Source: UBA4582 sp038106185
Lineage (GTDB): Bacteria; Pseudomonadota; Gammaproteobacteria; Pseudomonadales; Azotimanducaceae
Direction: 5' to 3'
Assembly: GCA_038106185.1 (NCBI GenBank)
Contig: JAYODE010000002.1
Span: forward strand, 166,448-230,447
Length of the DNA stretch: 64,000 bases
In this document: one piece after another, positions 18,581-27,123 of the stretch
Layout: each line of letters begins with the position of its first letter
Numbering within the stretch: position 1 is the first letter of the stretch
Program-made: the position numbers and the translations under genes
The notes under the pieces: model-generated
What the model saw: the letters and a program-made list of their open reading frames with translations, nothing else
Told to the model about the DNA's origin: nothing
Database searches by the model: none

Positions 18581-20463
18581 GTCTGGGGCAGACGCAGCTC
18601 GCTGAGGCCAAGAATTTTTTGAATCTTCTCGATTTCGTCTGCAGCTTCTTTCTGTCGCCGCCACATCTCTGCGTAGCTGCCATTAGCGGCCAGCAACGCA
18701 TTGTGGGTACCCTTTTCGATTACGCGCCCGGCATCCAGCACCAGGATCTCATCGGCATTGACAATCGTCGAGAGTCTGTGGGCTATCACAAGCGTCGTGC
18801 GATTTTTTGCCACCTCAAGTAACGCCGCCTGGATGTCGCGTTCGGTTTTGATATCCAGTGCTGAGGTTGCTTCGTCCAGAACCAAGATGGGTGGATTCTT
18901 GAGAATGGTTCGAGCAATCGCAACTCGCTGCTTCTCGCCGCCCGAGAGTTTCAACCCGCGCTCACCCACTCGAGTCTCATAACCCAAGGGCAAGGAGACG
19001 ATAAACTCATGAATACTGGCGGTCTTTGCTGCCGCTTCGACCGCCTCGTCAGAGGCGGTCGGATTACCGTAACGAATGTTGTATCGAATCGTGTCGTTGA
19101 ACAACACTGCGTCCTGAGGAACTATGCCAATGGCATTGCGAAGACTGGCTTGGGTTACAGATTTAATGTTCTGACCATCAATCTCTATCGACCCTGCTTG
19201 GATATCGAAAAAGCGATAGAGGAGGCGAGCGAGGGTCGATTTTCCAGCACCACTGGCACCCACCACCGCCAGGGTTTTGCCCTCAGGAAGGGTGAAATTG
19301 ATACCCCGCAGTATCTCGCGGTCCGAGTCATAGGCGAAATGGACGTTGCTGAAAACGAGATTGGCTGCTTTTACGACCAAGGGGTGTGCGCCCTGCTGAT
19401 CTTGAATCTCTGGTGTTGTATCGAGCAGCTGGAACATAAATTCCATGTCCACGAGCGCCTGCCGAATCATGCGATAGGAGGATCCAAGAAACCCCAGGGG
19501 AATAAATAATTGCAGCATGAATGTATTCAGCATGACGACTTCGCCGGTGGTCAGTAAGCCTGCTGAATAGTCCTGGATTGCGATGATCAGAATCGCCAGT
19601 TGACAGGCGACCCTGACGAGTAATTGACCACCATTGAGCAGGCCCAGCGTGTTCTGGCTTTTCACTGCAGCATCCATGTAGCGCACCAGGGCATCATTGT
19701 AGCGATTGGCCTCATACTGCTCGTTGCCGAAATACTTGACGGTTTCAAAATTCAACAGGCTGTCAACGCCGATAGTGGTGGCGCGTGATTCCTGCATCAC
19801 CATGTCTCGTCGAAAGCGTGTTCGCCACTCAGTAAATAGCAGAGTGAACAGAATATAAATGGCGACTGCGATCAGGATGACAAGGACATATTTAGGGGGA
19901 TAAACCGCCGCCAGATAACCACTCACCATGGCGATCTCGAACACAGTTGGCGCGATATTGAAGGCGAAGAGGCCAGTCGTCTGTTGTAGTGCTCGAGTGC
20001 CACGCTCGATGGCGCGCGAGAGTCCGCCAGTACGCCGATCCAGGTGAAAGCGCATCCCGAGTTGGTGCAGATGATTGAAGGTTTGCAAGCCCAGGACCCG
20101 CTGCGCATACTCCGATACGGGGGTAAAAATTGTGCTGCGTAACTCATTCAAAGCGCCAGGCAGAAGCACAGTCAAACCGTAGACGAAGGCCAGTGCCCAG
20201 AGGCCACTCAAGTCGCCACTGCCTTTTGTCAACGCCTCCAGAGCATCAATCAGGTCCTTCAGAACGATGGGCCCATAGACGTTGGCGACTCGCCCCAGCA
20301 GCAGACAGCCCATAGCAAATACCACTCGTAGCTGCATCTCCCGGTTATTAGCTGGCCACAGAAATGGTAGGATCGAGCGGATCGTTTGCAGGGCGCTGCG
20401 TTTTCTGACACCGTCGACTTCTAACGGGTCGGAGAACGCCATGTGGTGGGGATTGTGTTCCAT
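18577..20463 (-). CDS. Atm1-type ABC exporter (fused membrane and ATPase domains)
   Basis: The 628-residue half-transporter has six predicted membrane segments (about 45-330) and a C-terminal nucleotide-binding domain with Walker A GASGAGKST, signature LSGGEKQ and Walker B ILVLDEATSALD. The membrane domain shows the Atm1/HMT1 hallmarks RTGGLSRAIERGTRA and NFETVKYFGNE, placing it with glutathione/persulfide or heavy-metal-conjugate exporters and not with MsbA. Bacterial relatives are linked to heavy-metal tolerance and sulfur-compound export; the substrate here is not known. It sits on the opposite strand between nnr and tsaE. A perfect 14-bp inverted repeat lies 53 bp upstream of its start. 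Confidence 0.9.
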   Translation of the reverse strand: MEHNPHHMAFSDPLEVDGVRKRSALQTIRSILPFLWPANNREMQLRVVFAMGCLLLGRVANVYGPIVLKDLIDALEALTKGSGDLSGLWALAFVYGLTVLLPGALNELRSTIFTPVSEYAQRVLGLQTFNHLHQLGMRFHLDRRTGGLSRAIERGTRALQQTTGLFAFNIAPTVFEIAMVSGYLAAVYPPKYVLVILIAVAIYILFTLLFTEWRTRFRRDMVMQESRATTIGVDSLLNFETVKYFGNEQYEANRYNDALVRYMDAAVKSQNTLGLLNGGQLLVRVACQLAILIIAIQDYSAGLLTTGEVVMLNTFMLQLFIPLGFLGSSYRMIRQALVDMEFMFQLLDTTPEIQDQQGAHPLVVKAANLVFSNVHFAYDSDREILRGINFTLPEGKTLAVVGASGAGKSTLARLLYRFFDIQAGSIEIDGQNIKSVTQASLRNAIGIVPQDAVLFNDTIRYNIRYGNPTASDEAVEAAAKTASIHEFIVSLPLGYETRVGERGLKLSGGEKQRVAIARTILKNPPILVLDEATSALDIKTERDIQAALLEVAKNRTTLVIAHRLSTIVNADEILVLDAGRVIEKGTHNALLAANGSYAEMWRRQKEAADEIEKIQKILGLSELRLPQT

Positions 20464-20515
20464 GGGCGCAATCTACTATGAACGTTAGTGTCTGTCTGCC
20501 GATTTCATCCTGAGT

Positions 20516-20554
20516 CCTTTGTGCCAGCATGCCAGTGACGTGCTGGCACAAAGG
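20516..20554. promoter_or_regulatory. Perfect 14-bp inverted repeat between ABC exporter and tsaE
   Basis: Arms CCTTTGTGCCAGCA (20516-20529) and TGCTGGCACAAAGG (20541-20554) are exact complements around an 11-nt spacer. It lies in the 160-bp divergent gap, closer to the exporter. There is no adjacent T-run on either strand, so an operator or leader hairpin is more likely than a terminator. Confidence 0.7.
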
Positions 20555-20623
20555 GATTTTCGCTCAAATTACGCGTCCAGGTGTCGTATACTGTGAGGCC
20601 ATGGCAAATCTAGAAAATAATCA

Positions 20624-21139
20624 ATGGCATGCGCGGCTGAGTCAAGCGCTGAGGCTGGGAGTCTGACCGTGGGCGTCTATGCGCAAAGTCTGGTCGATGA
20701 GCAGGCTACTGAAGCCCTGGGTCGGCGTCTCGGCGGCCTGTTAAAGGGTAAAGGGGTCGTCTATCTGGTGGGTGAGTTGGGGGCTGGCAAGACAACCTTG
20801 TCACGAGGTATTTTGCGAGGCATGGGTCATACCGGCTCCGTCAAGAGTCCAACATTTACGCTGGTAGAGCCCTATGAGATGGGAGAGCGGGCGGTCTATC
20901 ATTTCGATCTCTATCGCCTGACAGATCCCGAAGAGCTTGAGTACCTGGGGATTGATGACTATCTGGAAGGCGGGCACCTCTGCCTGCTGGAGTGGCCGGA
21001 AAAGGGCATTGGGCATATACCTTCAAGTGATCTGACAATTGAGTTGGGGGTGCCGGCAAGAGGCCGTTCGGTGGTGATTACGGCAAACTCACCATTCGGT
21101 GAACAAATTTGTCGTGGTCTGGTAGAATTCGACGCATGA
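20624..21139 (+). CDS. tsaE: tRNA t6A biosynthesis ATPase
   Basis: TsaE is the ATPase that, with TsaB and TsaD, transfers threonylcarbamoyl to A37 of ANN-decoding tRNAs. The protein has Walker A GELGAGKTT followed by a KSPTFTLVEPY switch-like segment and HFDLYRL, all typical of TsaE. At 171 residues it is somewhat longer than usual (about 150), so a start inside the first 20 codons is possible. Its stop codon overlaps the amiB start in an ATGA (21136-21139), indicating coupled translation. Confidence 0.95.
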   Translation: MACAAESSAEAGSLTVGVYAQSLVDEQATEALGRRLGGLLKGKGVVYLVGELGAGKTTLSRGILRGMGHTGSVKSPTFTLVEPYEMGERAVYHFDLYRLTDPEELEYLGIDDYLEGGHLCLLEWPEKGIGHIPSSDLTIELGVPARGRSVVITANSPFGEQICRGLVEFDA

Positions 21140-22518
21140 TCGTTTCCGAGAAGATGCAGGGCATGACGCCAACTCGGTTCACCAGGAAAAATAACGGCCT
21201 GCTGCTGTCGCTCTTGATATTGACGATGCTAAGCGGCGTGGGCCGGCTTGCCCTCGCGAATCCAGTCGCCATCGACGGCGTCAGAATGCGCCTGTCACCC
21301 GATCGCACCCGCATAGTTTTCGACTTGAGTGCGCCTGTCGAGCACCGGATTTTTGCACTCACCGATCCTCAGCGTCTGGTCATAGATATCGATGGCGCGG
21401 CCCTTGAACAAGACGTTGAAGCCCTTGACCTGGAGGGGACCCCGATCAGCGCAGTCCGCGCCGCTGTTCGTGATAATAATGACTTGCGCGTTGTGCTTGA
21501 TCTGCGTGATGAAGTCAAACCTCGAAGTTTTATGCTGACGCCGATTATGCAATATGGTGACCGTTTGGTGGTTGACCTCTATACGCCTGAGCAGCAATTG
21601 GCACCCAGTATCCCAAAAGGAGACCTTATTGCCAGTCAGATGCGGGACGTGGTGATAGCGATAGACGCAGGCCATGGTGGCGATGACCCTGGCGCGATCG
21701 GCCCAGGCAAGCTCTACGAAAAGGATGTGGTGCTTGCCATCGCTAATCAGCTTTCTAACTTGTTTGACCAAGAACCTGGCTTTAAGGCGTCGATGACCCG
21801 CAAGGGCGATTATTATCTGGCCCACCGCAAACGAACCGATATAGCTCGTCAAGTTGAAGCTGATGTTTTTCTCTCTATTCATGCAGATGCTTTTATGACC
21901 GCGTCTGCCAGTGGCGCATCGGTCTACGTAATCTCTCAAAAAGGGGCGACCAGTGAAACAGCGCGCTGGTTGGCTGAAAAAGAAAATCGAGCAGACCTGA
22001 TCGGTGGCGTTGGGCTTGACGACAAAGATGACTTGCTCGCCGGTGTGTTATTGGATTTGACTATGACCCACAGTTTATCGGCCAGCTTGGAAATGGGGCA
22101 GGAGGTCCTGAATGCGATAAAACCAGTCAATCGGCTGCATAAGAAGCAGGTTGAGCAGGCGGCATTTATGGTGCTTAAGTCGCCAGACATACCATCATTG
22201 TTGATCGAGACCGGCTTTATCTCGAATCCGGCCGAGGCAGGCAAATTAAAAACCCGAGCCCATCAGACTCGAATGGCCAAGGCAATCTTTTCGGGCGTCA
22301 AAAATTATGTGTCTCAGCATCCGCCCCTGGGCTCTTACCTGGCATGGAAAAATCAGGCTAACCCCGGTGAATTGGCGACCTACAAAATAGTCCGAGGCGA
22401 CACCTTGTCAGCCATTGCAGTGAAGCATAGTGTCAGCGCCGAGCGTTTGAAAACCTTCAATGGTTTAATTGATGACCGAATTAAAATCGGTCAGTTACTC
22501 AAAATTCCGACGAGCTGA
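21136..22518 (+). CDS. amiB: N-acetylmuramoyl-L-alanine amidase with AMIN and LysM domains
   Basis: This periplasmic enzyme cleaves the peptide from muramic acid, chiefly to separate daughter cells. From ATG 21136 (ATGA overlap with tsaE) it has a long N-terminal signal peptide ending near ALA-NP, an AMIN domain (about 40-140) for envelope or septal targeting, an Amidase_3 domain with IDAGHGGDDPGA, the zinc histidine in SIHADAF and catalytic glutamate in LLIETGFISNP, and a C-terminal LysM (YKIVRGDTLSAIA). AMIN plus LysM fits AmiB better than AmiA or AmiC. Later in-frame ATGs at 21154 and 21163 are also possible starts. Confidence 0.94.
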   Translation: MIVSEKMQGMTPTRFTRKNNGLLLSLLILTMLSGVGRLALANPVAIDGVRMRLSPDRTRIVFDLSAPVEHRIFALTDPQRLVIDIDGAALEQDVEALDLEGTPISAVRAAVRDNNDLRVVLDLRDEVKPRSFMLTPIMQYGDRLVVDLYTPEQQLAPSIPKGDLIASQMRDVVIAIDAGHGGDDPGAIGPGKLYEKDVVLAIANQLSNLFDQEPGFKASMTRKGDYYLAHRKRTDIARQVEADVFLSIHADAFMTASASGASVYVISQKGATSETARWLAEKENRADLIGGVGLDDKDDLLAGVLLDLTMTHSLSASLEMGQEVLNAIKPVNRLHKKQVEQAAFMVLKSPDIPSLLIETGFISNPAEAGKLKTRAHQTRMAKAIFSGVKNYVSQHPPLGSYLAWKNQANPGELATYKIVRGDTLSAIAVKHSVSAERLKTFNGLIDDRIKIGQLLKIPTS

Positions 22519-22536
22519 AGTCTCTGGACTAATCTT

Positions 22537-24372
22537 ATGCAACGGATCATGCAATTGAATTCGCGGTTATCGAATCAAATCGCTGCTGGTGAGGTCGTCG
22601 AGCGGCCGGCCTCCGTGATTAAGGAGCTGCTGGAAAACAGCCTCGATGCGGGTAGCACCAGAATCGATATTGACCTCGAGGATGGGGGTATCAAGCTTAT
22701 TCGGGTCAGGGATAACGGCGCTGGAATCCATGATCAGGATCTGACCCTGGCCTTGAGTCGTCATGCCACGAGCAAGATAAGGGAGACTGAAGACCTGGAG
22801 GCGATATCGACATTGGGTTTTCGAGGAGAGGCTTTGGCGAGCATGGCGTCGGTGTCCCGGCTGACGCTAACCAGCAATGCCACTGATGACAAGGCCGCTG
22901 GCTGGCGAGTCAGCGTCGCCGGTCAGGATATGCGGGCCAGTGTTGTGCCAGCGCCGCATCCTCGCGGCACCAGCGTCGAGGTCAAGGATCTATTCTTCAA
23001 CACGCCAGCCCGACGGAAGTTTTTGCGAACCGAAAAAACCGAATTACAGCGCATTGAAGATGTCTTACGAAAACTGAGTCTTAGCCATCTGCAGGTAGCC
23101 ATATATCTGCATCATAACGGCAAATTAGTACGTCATTTTGCCCCAGCACTGAACGAGGAGGACGTCACTCGCCGCCTTGCTGCGGTGTTTGGTCAGGGTT
23201 TTATCGAGAACGCCATTTATCTCGAACAGGCCTTTCCCGTGGAGCAAGGCGGCGCAGGTCTGCAGCTCCGTGGCTGGATTGGGCTGCCCACCTATTCCCG
23301 GGGCCAGGCCGACCAGCAATACTTTTATGTCAACGGTCGAATGATTCGCGACAAGTTGGTCACGCACGCCATCAAACAAGCCTATCAAGATGTCCTGTTT
23401 CATGGTCGCCAGCCGGTGTATGCACTCTTTTTGTCAGTGGATCCGCGGCTGGTGGATGTTAATGTCCATCCGACCAAGCACGAAGTGAGGTTCCGTAATG
23501 GCCGCGATATACACAGCTTTCTGTTTAGCGCCATTCATCGAGCGCTGGCCGACGTTCGGCCGGAGGCGAGCGCCGGTGTCAGGCTTCACTCAGAGGCGGG
23601 GGCAAGTTTTGCCGGACCAGGCCCATTGGCGGCCAGTAGCGCTGCGCTGCCACCGACACCAACTCAACGGGCCATGATGTTTTCCGGACCTACTCGATCA
23701 GGGTTTGTTGGAGAGCAGCTGCGGCCGTACGGGCAGATGCTGAATTCGGCCTGGTCAGAGAATGACGAGCCAGCGGCTACGGAAGACGTGCCGCCGCTGG
23801 GCTATGCAGTTGCTCAGCTACATGGTGTTTTTATCTTGGCCCAGAACGCTCATGGTCTGATCATTGTTGACATGCATGCTGCGCACGAGCGCATTACCTA
23901 TGAGCGTCTCAAGCAAGCGACTGATGCCGAAGGTTTAAAAATGCAACCATTGTTAGTGCCGGTTTCGGTTGTCATGAGCGAAAGAGAGTGCGCAATGGTG
24001 GAAGAACACAGCGCACAATTGCTGGAATTTGGTTTTGAATTGCAGCGGGTTTCTGAAGAATCCATCATGGTGAGGAGCATTCCCGCCATGTTGCGAAAGG
24101 AGAATGCCGGGCAGCTGGTTCGTGATGTTCTTGCTGATCTGGCGGAGTACGGCAGCACTGCTCGAATTCAGCAACATCGAGATGAGCTGTTGTCGACGAT
24201 GGCGTGTCACGGCTCGGTGCGTGCTAACAGACGTCTTTCAATCCCTGAGATGAATGCCCTGCTTCGTGACATGGAGGCGACTGAACGAAGCGGTCAGTGC
24301 AATCATGGTCGTCCAACCTGGACAGAGTTGTCCATTGAGGATCTCAATAAATTATTCCTGCGCGGTCAGTAA
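22537..24372 (+). CDS. mutL: DNA mismatch repair protein MutL (endonuclease-type)
   Basis: MutL links MutS mismatch recognition to strand incision. The GHKL ATPase N-terminal domain shows ELLENSLDAG, DNGAGI and GFRGEALASM. After a variable linker (about 350-420) the C-terminal domain contains DMHAAHERITYE at residues 445-456, matching the DQHA(X)2E(X)4E endonuclease motif except Q to M, plus ACHGSVRA and QCNHGRPT. These are metal-site motifs of nicking MutL proteins and are absent from E. coli MutL, which relies on MutH. The 611-residue length is normal. It is followed immediately by miaA. Confidence 0.97.
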   Translation: MQRIMQLNSRLSNQIAAGEVVERPASVIKELLENSLDAGSTRIDIDLEDGGIKLIRVRDNGAGIHDQDLTLALSRHATSKIRETEDLEAISTLGFRGEALASMASVSRLTLTSNATDDKAAGWRVSVAGQDMRASVVPAPHPRGTSVEVKDLFFNTPARRKFLRTEKTELQRIEDVLRKLSLSHLQVAIYLHHNGKLVRHFAPALNEEDVTRRLAAVFGQGFIENAIYLEQAFPVEQGGAGLQLRGWIGLPTYSRGQADQQYFYVNGRMIRDKLVTHAIKQAYQDVLFHGRQPVYALFLSVDPRLVDVNVHPTKHEVRFRNGRDIHSFLFSAIHRALADVRPEASAGVRLHSEAGASFAGPGPLAASSAALPPTPTQRAMMFSGPTRSGFVGEQLRPYGQMLNSAWSENDEPAATEDVPPLGYAVAQLHGVFILAQNAHGLIIVDMHAAHERITYERLKQATDAEGLKMQPLLVPVSVVMSERECAMVEEHSAQLLEFGFELQRVSEESIMVRSIPAMLRKENAGQLVRDVLADLAEYGSTARIQQHRDELLSTMACHGSVRANRRLSIPEMNALLRDMEATERSGQCNHGRPTWTELSIEDLNKLFLRGQ

Positions 24373-24376
24373 GCCA

Positions 24377-25312
24377 GTGCGCCCTGGCCAGCCGCCGGCT
24401 ATTTTTTTAATGGGACCGACCGCCTCTGGCAAGTCGACTTTGGCACTTGAGCTGGCTGATCAGCTGCCGGTAGAAATTATCAGCGTAGATTCAGCGCTCG
24501 TATACCGGCGCATGGACATAGGTACCGCTAAGCCCAGTGAGCAAGTTTTGGCCAAATACCCCCACCATCTTGTGAATATTCGCGAGCCATTTGAGACCTA
24601 TTCTGTCGCTGAGTTCAGAGCTGCCGCGTTGGCGGCGATGGCTGATATCACGGCAAGGGGCAAGATCCCGTTGTTGGTAGGCGGAACCATGCTGTATTTC
24701 AAGGCGCTGAAAACAGGGCTGGCGGAAATGCCGGCAGCCGATCTTGAAGTGCGAGCAGCTATCGCTCGAATGGCAAGCGAACAGGGCTGGGCGGCAGTCC
24801 ACCGGCGTCTTGCCGAGGTTGACGGGGAGTCAGCCCAGCGGATTCACGTGAATGATCCGCAACGCCTATCTCGTGCGCTGGAGGTCTATGAGCTCACAGG
24901 GCGAAGCATGACGGAATGGCATGCTGAGCAACAGCAGGCAAGACTCCCATACAGTTGCTGTGAACTCGCGATTGTGCCGCCTGATCGAGCGGCCCTGCAT
25001 CAATTGATCGCCCTAAGATTTCAGCAAATGCTGGACCAGGGATTTGTTGACGAGGTTCGTGACTTGCGCCTGCAACAGGTCCTTTTCAGCGACCTGCCGG
25101 CCATGCGGTCAGTGGGCTATCGTCAGGTGTGGCGGTACCTAGACGGTGCCCTGTCATATGCCGAGATGGTTGACGCGGCTGTCGTTGCCACTCGGCAACT
25201 GGCAAAACGCCAATATACCTGGTTACGAGGCTGGACTGCATTGCAACAAATCGATACGCCTGACGTCGGCCAGACCTTGAAAATCCTGCAGTCCAACATC
25301 ATATTAGACTGA
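24377..25312 (+). CDS. miaA: tRNA dimethylallyltransferase
   Basis: MiaA adds dimethylallyl from DMAPP to A37 of tRNAs reading UNN codons. The P-loop is GPTASGKST near the N terminus, followed by SVDSALVYRRMDIGTAKP. The C-terminal KRQYTWLRGW segment is characteristic. The open frame extends back into mutL, but GTG 24377 gives 311 residues, close to the 316 of E. coli, and an N terminus alignable with relatives (PPAIFLMGPTASGK). The ribosome binding site is weak, so coupling to mutL (stop 4 bp upstream) is likely. hfq follows after 137 bp. Confidence 0.95.
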   Translation: MRPGQPPAIFLMGPTASGKSTLALELADQLPVEIISVDSALVYRRMDIGTAKPSEQVLAKYPHHLVNIREPFETYSVAEFRAAALAAMADITARGKIPLLVGGTMLYFKALKTGLAEMPAADLEVRAAIARMASEQGWAAVHRRLAEVDGESAQRIHVNDPQRLSRALEVYELTGRSMTEWHAEQQQARLPYSCCELAIVPPDRAALHQLIALRFQQMLDQGFVDEVRDLRLQQVLFSDLPAMRSVGYRQVWRYLDGALSYAEMVDAAVVATRQLAKRQYTWLRGWTALQQIDTPDVGQTLKILQSNIILD

Positions 25313-25382
25313 CGTAAAAACTGACCACTACCGGTTGCGCTGCTGATAGGTAAAACCTCTCAAAGGCAGGGCAGGCTGTATT

Positions 25383-25408
25383 TTCATCGGTATCCTTCAT
25401 TGGTATCA
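25383..25408. repeat. Two-unit 13-bp tandem repeat upstream of hfq
   Basis: TTCATCGGTATCC (25383-25395) is followed directly by TTCATTGGTATCA (25396-25408), 11 of 13 positions identical. It lies in the 137-bp miaA-hfq gap, 42 bp before the hfq start. Function unknown. Confidence 0.5.
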
Positions 25409-25449
25409 ACGGCGTCCTGCTCTGCAGGGCAACAGGCTAGGAGAACAAA

Positions 25450-25695
25450 ATGTCAAAAGGGCAGTCGCTACAAGACCCTTTTTTGAATGCACTCAGAAAA
25501 GATCGCGTGCCGGTATCCATTTACCTGGTCAGCGGCATTAAATTGCAGGGCCAAATAGAAGCCTTTGATCAATTTGTGATCCTGTTGCGTAATACCGTGA
25601 GCCAAATGATTTATAAATCGGCGATTTCTACTGTTGTGCCGGCCCGAAATGTTAATATATCCGCTCTGGCGGGTGATGAAGATATCGACGACTGA
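25450..25695 (+). CDS. hfq: RNA chaperone Hfq
   Basis: Hfq forms a hexameric ring that pairs small RNAs with mRNAs. The 81-residue protein has the Sm1 motif (VSIYLVSGIKLQGQIEAFD) and Sm2 motif (YKSAISTVVP) and begins SKGQSLQDPFLN as in other gammaproteobacteria. The distal tail is short and acidic (GDEDIDD). AGGAG at 25439-25443 places the ATG at 25450. hflX follows, in the conserved miaA-hfq-hflX order. Confidence 0.98.
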   Translation: MSKGQSLQDPFLNALRKDRVPVSIYLVSGIKLQGQIEAFDQFVILLRNTVSQMIYKSAISTVVPARNVNISALAGDEDIDD

Positions 25696-25729
25696 GGAGC
25701 ATAGTGATTGCTGCGCGGGGTTAATAATT

Positions 25730-27046
25730 TTGTGGTTTGAGAGACCTGAAGCTGGCACTCAGGCGCTATTGGTACATCTGGTGGAGGCAGACTCCTCAGC
25801 CTCAGAATTTACTGAGCTGGTGCTTTCCGCTGGACTCGTGCCGGCAGAATGCATCCACGTTAAACGTCGCAGTGCGCATCCCAAAACCTATGTGGGAACG
25901 GGCAAGCTGCAGGAGCTCAGGACCTTGGCAGACGCCTGTGGTGCTGAGCTGGTGATTTTTGATCAGGATCTGACACCGACCCAAGAACGTAACATTGAGG
26001 CGGCTTTAGCGCGCCGAGTCATGGGTCGCACGGGTTTGATTCTCGATATCTTCGGGCAACGGGCAAGAACCCATGAGGGCCAGCTTCAGGTCGAGCTGGC
26101 GCAGCTGCAGCATATGTCGACACGCCTGGTGCGCGGTTGGACCCACCTGGACCGTCAGCGCGGCGGTTCAGGGCGTGGTCAGGGCTCTTCCATGGGTGTG
26201 ACAGGTACGGGTGAAACCCAGCTAGAGTCGGATCAGCGAATACTGCGTACACGGGTGAAACATATCAATCAGCAACTCGACAAGGTGCGTAAGCAGCGCA
26301 CCCAAAACCGCCGGTCTCGAGTTCGCGCGGATATCCGCTCTGTGTCTTTGGTAGGTTATACCAACGCGGGTAAGTCGACCCTGTTCAATCGCCTGTGTGA
26401 TGCGCACGTCCATGCGGCTGACCAACTCTTTGCGACCCTTGACCCGACCTTGCGACAGCTTGATTTACCCGTCATTGGCAAAGCGATTCTCACTGATACG
26501 GTAGGGTTCATTCGCAGCTTGCCCCATGGTCTGGTTAAGGCATTTCGAGCGACCTTGGAAGAAGTTGAGCAGGCGGATTTGTTGTTGCATGTGGTGGATG
26601 CGGTCTCGGCCGACAAGGAGCATCAGATGCATGAAGTCAATGGTGTGCTGGAGGAGATAGGCGCACAGGCGGTGCCGCAGCTACTCGTGTATAACAAGAT
26701 CGACCTGATCGATGAAGTGCCGAGGGTAGATCGCGACGCCAGCGGCCTGCCGGTCAGGGTCTGGATTTCCAGTATCAGTGGTGCCGGCGTTGATCTGTTG
26801 ATTGAGGCGATTAGTGAGCTGTTAGGGCAGCAGGTTATCGAGACCACTGTGCGGCTGGAGCCCCATGAAGGCCAATTGCGTGCTGAATTGTTCTCGCTGG
26901 GGGCAGTGCTGGGCGAGGAGACACAAGCCGATGGCACTATGAGCCTGCAGTTGAGAATAGAACGGCAGAGCCTGCAAAGGCTGGGTAGACGGCTATTAAG
27001 TCCGGGAGTTGCTCTGGCGGGGATAGCTGGCACTGAAATTAACTGA
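25730..27046 (+). CDS. hflX: Ribosome-associated GTPase HflX
   Basis: HflX splits stalled or hibernating ribosomes, especially after heat stress. The N-terminal HflX domain contains HPKTYVGTGKLQEL and a glycine-rich RGGSGRGQG loop; the G domain has G1 GYTNAGKST, DTVGFIRSLP and NKID. The start is uncertain. TTG 25730 yields MWFERPEAG, matching the family N terminus (FFERP-like), whereas ATG 25676 would overlap hfq by 20 bp and add 18 unusual residues. It is 438 residues from TTG 25730. It is followed by a 77-bp gap with a hairpin before hflK. Confidence 0.95.
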   Translation: MWFERPEAGTQALLVHLVEADSSASEFTELVLSAGLVPAECIHVKRRSAHPKTYVGTGKLQELRTLADACGAELVIFDQDLTPTQERNIEAALARRVMGRTGLILDIFGQRARTHEGQLQVELAQLQHMSTRLVRGWTHLDRQRGGSGRGQGSSMGVTGTGETQLESDQRILRTRVKHINQQLDKVRKQRTQNRRSRVRADIRSVSLVGYTNAGKSTLFNRLCDAHVHAADQLFATLDPTLRQLDLPVIGKAILTDTVGFIRSLPHGLVKAFRATLEEVEQADLLLHVVDAVSADKEHQMHEVNGVLEEIGAQAVPQLLVYNKIDLIDEVPRVDRDASGLPVRVWISSISGAGVDLLIEAISELLGQQVIETTVRLEPHEGQLRAELFSLGAVLGEETQADGTMSLQLRIERQSLQRLGRRLLSPGVALAGIAGTEIN

Positions 27047-27088
27047 AATCGATGCATGATTATTATGCCGATTAGTGGGAAACTGTAA

Positions 27089-27107
27089 GTTTTCCAATTC
27101 GGAAAAC
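27089..27107. promoter_or_regulatory. Small hairpin between hflX and hflK
   Basis: GTTTTCC (27089-27095) and GGAAAAC (27101-27107) form a perfect 7-bp stem with a 5-nt loop just before the hflK ribosome binding site (GGAGAG). No T-run follows, so it is more likely an mRNA processing or stability element than a terminator. Confidence 0.4.
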
Positions 27108-27123
27108 ACCAACGGAGAGAGTT

